A stretch of 64,000 bases of DNA, from the NCBI GenBank assembly GCA_914767715.1, contig OU612074.1, positions 23,794,062 through 23,858,061 of the forward strand. Direction: 5' to 3'. This document shows, piece by piece, positions 62,148 through 64,000 of this stretch (the stretch's first letter is position 1; each line of letters opens with the position of its first letter). Made by a program: the position numbers and the translations under genes. The notes under the pieces are model-generated. The model was not told the DNA's origin, ran no database searches, and saw nothing but the letters and a program-made list of their open reading frames with translations. This stretch comes from Membranipora membranacea. Taxonomy: Eukaryota > Bryozoa > Gymnolaemata > Cheilostomatida > Membraniporidae.

Positions 62148-63606
62148 GCAGAGATATTCATTGCTAAGTAGTGAAAAAAAATCTCAGCCAGAATGCCTTT
62201 CATTTTGAATAAAGGGCGGTCATTCATGACATTGACAACAGGTCATACAATGTAATATTATTGGACCCTTAGGCGATATGAAATAATGAGGGGAAAAATC
62301 CAAGCAAATCTTGCATAGTGCATAGACTAATACCTCCTCAAATATTCTCACCCATTGTTTGTAGGAAAAGGATGATACATTGGTGCGGAAGCTCAGATTC
62401 TGAGGCAGACATTTAAGATGCTGCAGGAAACTATGTGATCATGTGGAGATAGCTTAGAACTTAATCCACCCTAGCCTGTCTTAACAAGCAAAGTATAACC
62501 TTAGAATATCATAAATTAGCCAAAACAGGGGAGATAACTACTGATTTGTTAGAAATGTTAGTTTTTTCTATATATTATTAGGGAAGCTTTCACAGATTGT
62601 ATTTTAGTTTCACTTGTTCAAACTTTCTCGATATTACAAAATTATGTCGGACTAGATATGGGAGGCAACTCATAAGTATGCAACTTCATGTACGATTACT
62701 TCAGACCTTTTGACTTGCGGAGTGTATGGATTTTAATGTTAGCAGTTGGCGGTCAATCCATTACAGTGATAAAGTGGTGTGAGTTTAGCGAACTTTTCAG
62801 CAGGCAGGCTGTCTAATGAAAGCTCGATGTACTTGAGTAGGAATGAGATCATTGTTATTAAAACAGTTTATAATTGAGTGATACATTGAGTTATTAGGAT
62901 TTAGTGGGGATGGAGTTATTATCTCATATCATCTGTCATGGTTCCATTAATACCAGCATGTTGTGTTATTTGATAAGATAGGTCATATTGTTATATTTCA
63001 TTTGATATCTAAACCATAGTAGTATAATATTCACTCCTGTATAATATAATAGATGCAGGCAGAGCAGTTGTCTATTGTGGTGAAATAAAACACAAGTTAT
63101 CTGCTCCTGAATATAATCATCAGAAGAAAACGTTAGTTATATAATCAGTACATAATAATAATACAATATCTCACCAGGAGCTTGTTATCGAATATCTACC
63201 TGTGAGGTGATGACCTCTGGTAATCAAACTCCACAAATACATTTCCCAGTGTAAAAATGAAATTTATGAGAGAAAAGTAAAGGTAATATAGACAGTTACT
63301 TCATTCATATACAGTAAGCGTTCATACTTGGAGGATATACAGCTTGTGTATAGTTTATATATGTCAATTACAGTGGCTGAGAGGATATAATTGATGCGTG
63401 TATATCTTGTCTTATTTTCTCTGATATTAATATAGAAATGTAAAGATATCAGTGTTTCTTAGCAATGTGTTTGAGTGAGCAACCTTTGCTCAGCATTCAC
63501 ATCAGATCAGCGTTTAGCTGATATGAAATTTATGGTTCAGTAGATAGTTTGGTGTTTAGTTGACCGCGAGCTCAGTATCTTATCCTGTATATAGTGGTTG
63601 TACAGA

Positions 63607-63695
63607 TCACACATTACTTCTTACTATCCATCTATGGTAAGTTTTAGGCTCTCCTACCTCGTGTCCATCACTGTCCTCAGTTCTCTGTACACAAT
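63607..63695 (-). CDS. Gene C: terminal caspase-gene exon (rest beyond right edge)
   Basis: An 89-nt copy of the gene B terminal exon: acceptor TCTCTAG, DCVQRTEDSDGHEVGEPK...WIVR, stop at 63607-63609. It differs from gene B by one residue (Arg to Ser). The flanking sequence to 64000 matches 19137-19449, the intron leading to gene B's p10 exon, so a caspase gene is expected just outside the window. Confidence 0.6.
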
Positions 63696-64000
63696 CTAGA
63701 GATCAACAAGAAAAATAATGTTGATGTCGGTTGGCATTTACACTAATTAGATTTGTCTTATTGTCAGTTATGAGGTAAAACCAATGCAAGGAGTCAATCT
63801 GTTACCATATATGGTCATACAACTGCATTCATTCCAAAACTCTATAAATACTATGAGCTGCTTGGTAAACGCAACAATAACCAACAAACACTCTACCCCA
63901 CAAACACTGTGCCACTCAAACACTCTGTCCCACTTAGAGTGGAGATGACTTTAAAGCTCCACTTACCACTATTATCTCATCACTGACACTGTAAATCCTT

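Larger units (their letters stand above)
51588..64000. repeat. Right copy of the large segmental duplication
   Basis: Collinear with 2130-19449; continues past the window edge. Confidence 0.9.

Overview
The window is eukaryotic, AT-rich animal DNA: spliced genes with GT-AG introns, many small transposons, minisatellites and long inverted repeats. True caspase p20/p10 domains plus a nucleoplasmin-like core point to a metazoan. Fusion of LRR, ROC-COR and caspase domains suggests an early-branching invertebrate such as a sponge, but species is a guess.

The main content is a head-to-tail array of minus-strand genes. Gene A (23952-56223) appears complete: 20 coding exons with consistent phases and a frame of 1,544 codons plus stop. 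It encodes a short basic N-terminus, about 16 leucine-rich repeats, a ROC GTPase, a COR domain and a C-terminal caspase. Gene B (19049-22242) has an intact COR-tail plus caspase frame (511 codons) but no LRR or ROC. Gene D (2287-7060) is the first six exons of another copy, leaving the window on the left. Gene C contributes only its terminal exon (63607-63695) on the right.

The two ends are copies of one large segmental duplication: 2.1-19.45 kb matches 51.6-64.0 kb. The spacer between array genes carries a plus-strand nucleoplasmin-like gene (14.2-15.4 kb and 59.5-60.7 kb) and a small conserved frame of unknown function. The left spacer has also gained a 3.7-kb Ty3/gypsy element (9521-13250) and a 728-bp DNA transposon (17057-17784), both absent from the right one.

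Inside gene A, 30.5-51.6 kb is a second level of duplication. A module of about 9 kb with two LRR exons is repeated (30.48-39.37, 39.37-48.82, partial to 51.59 kb). Every duplicated LRR exon is 141 bp with the same phase at both ends, so each copy adds 47 residues in frame. Introns are filled with LINE reverse-transcriptase fragments, LINE tails, hairpins, a fold-back tRNA-SINE and hAT-type MITEs.

Amino-acid differences between copies concentrate in LRR-region exons while adjacent introns are nearly identical. With tandem duplication and exon shuffling this is the pattern expected of a diversifying receptor family: LRRs could sense, ROC-COR switch, and the caspase act as effector. That role is inference; the domain order and exon structure are read from the sequence.
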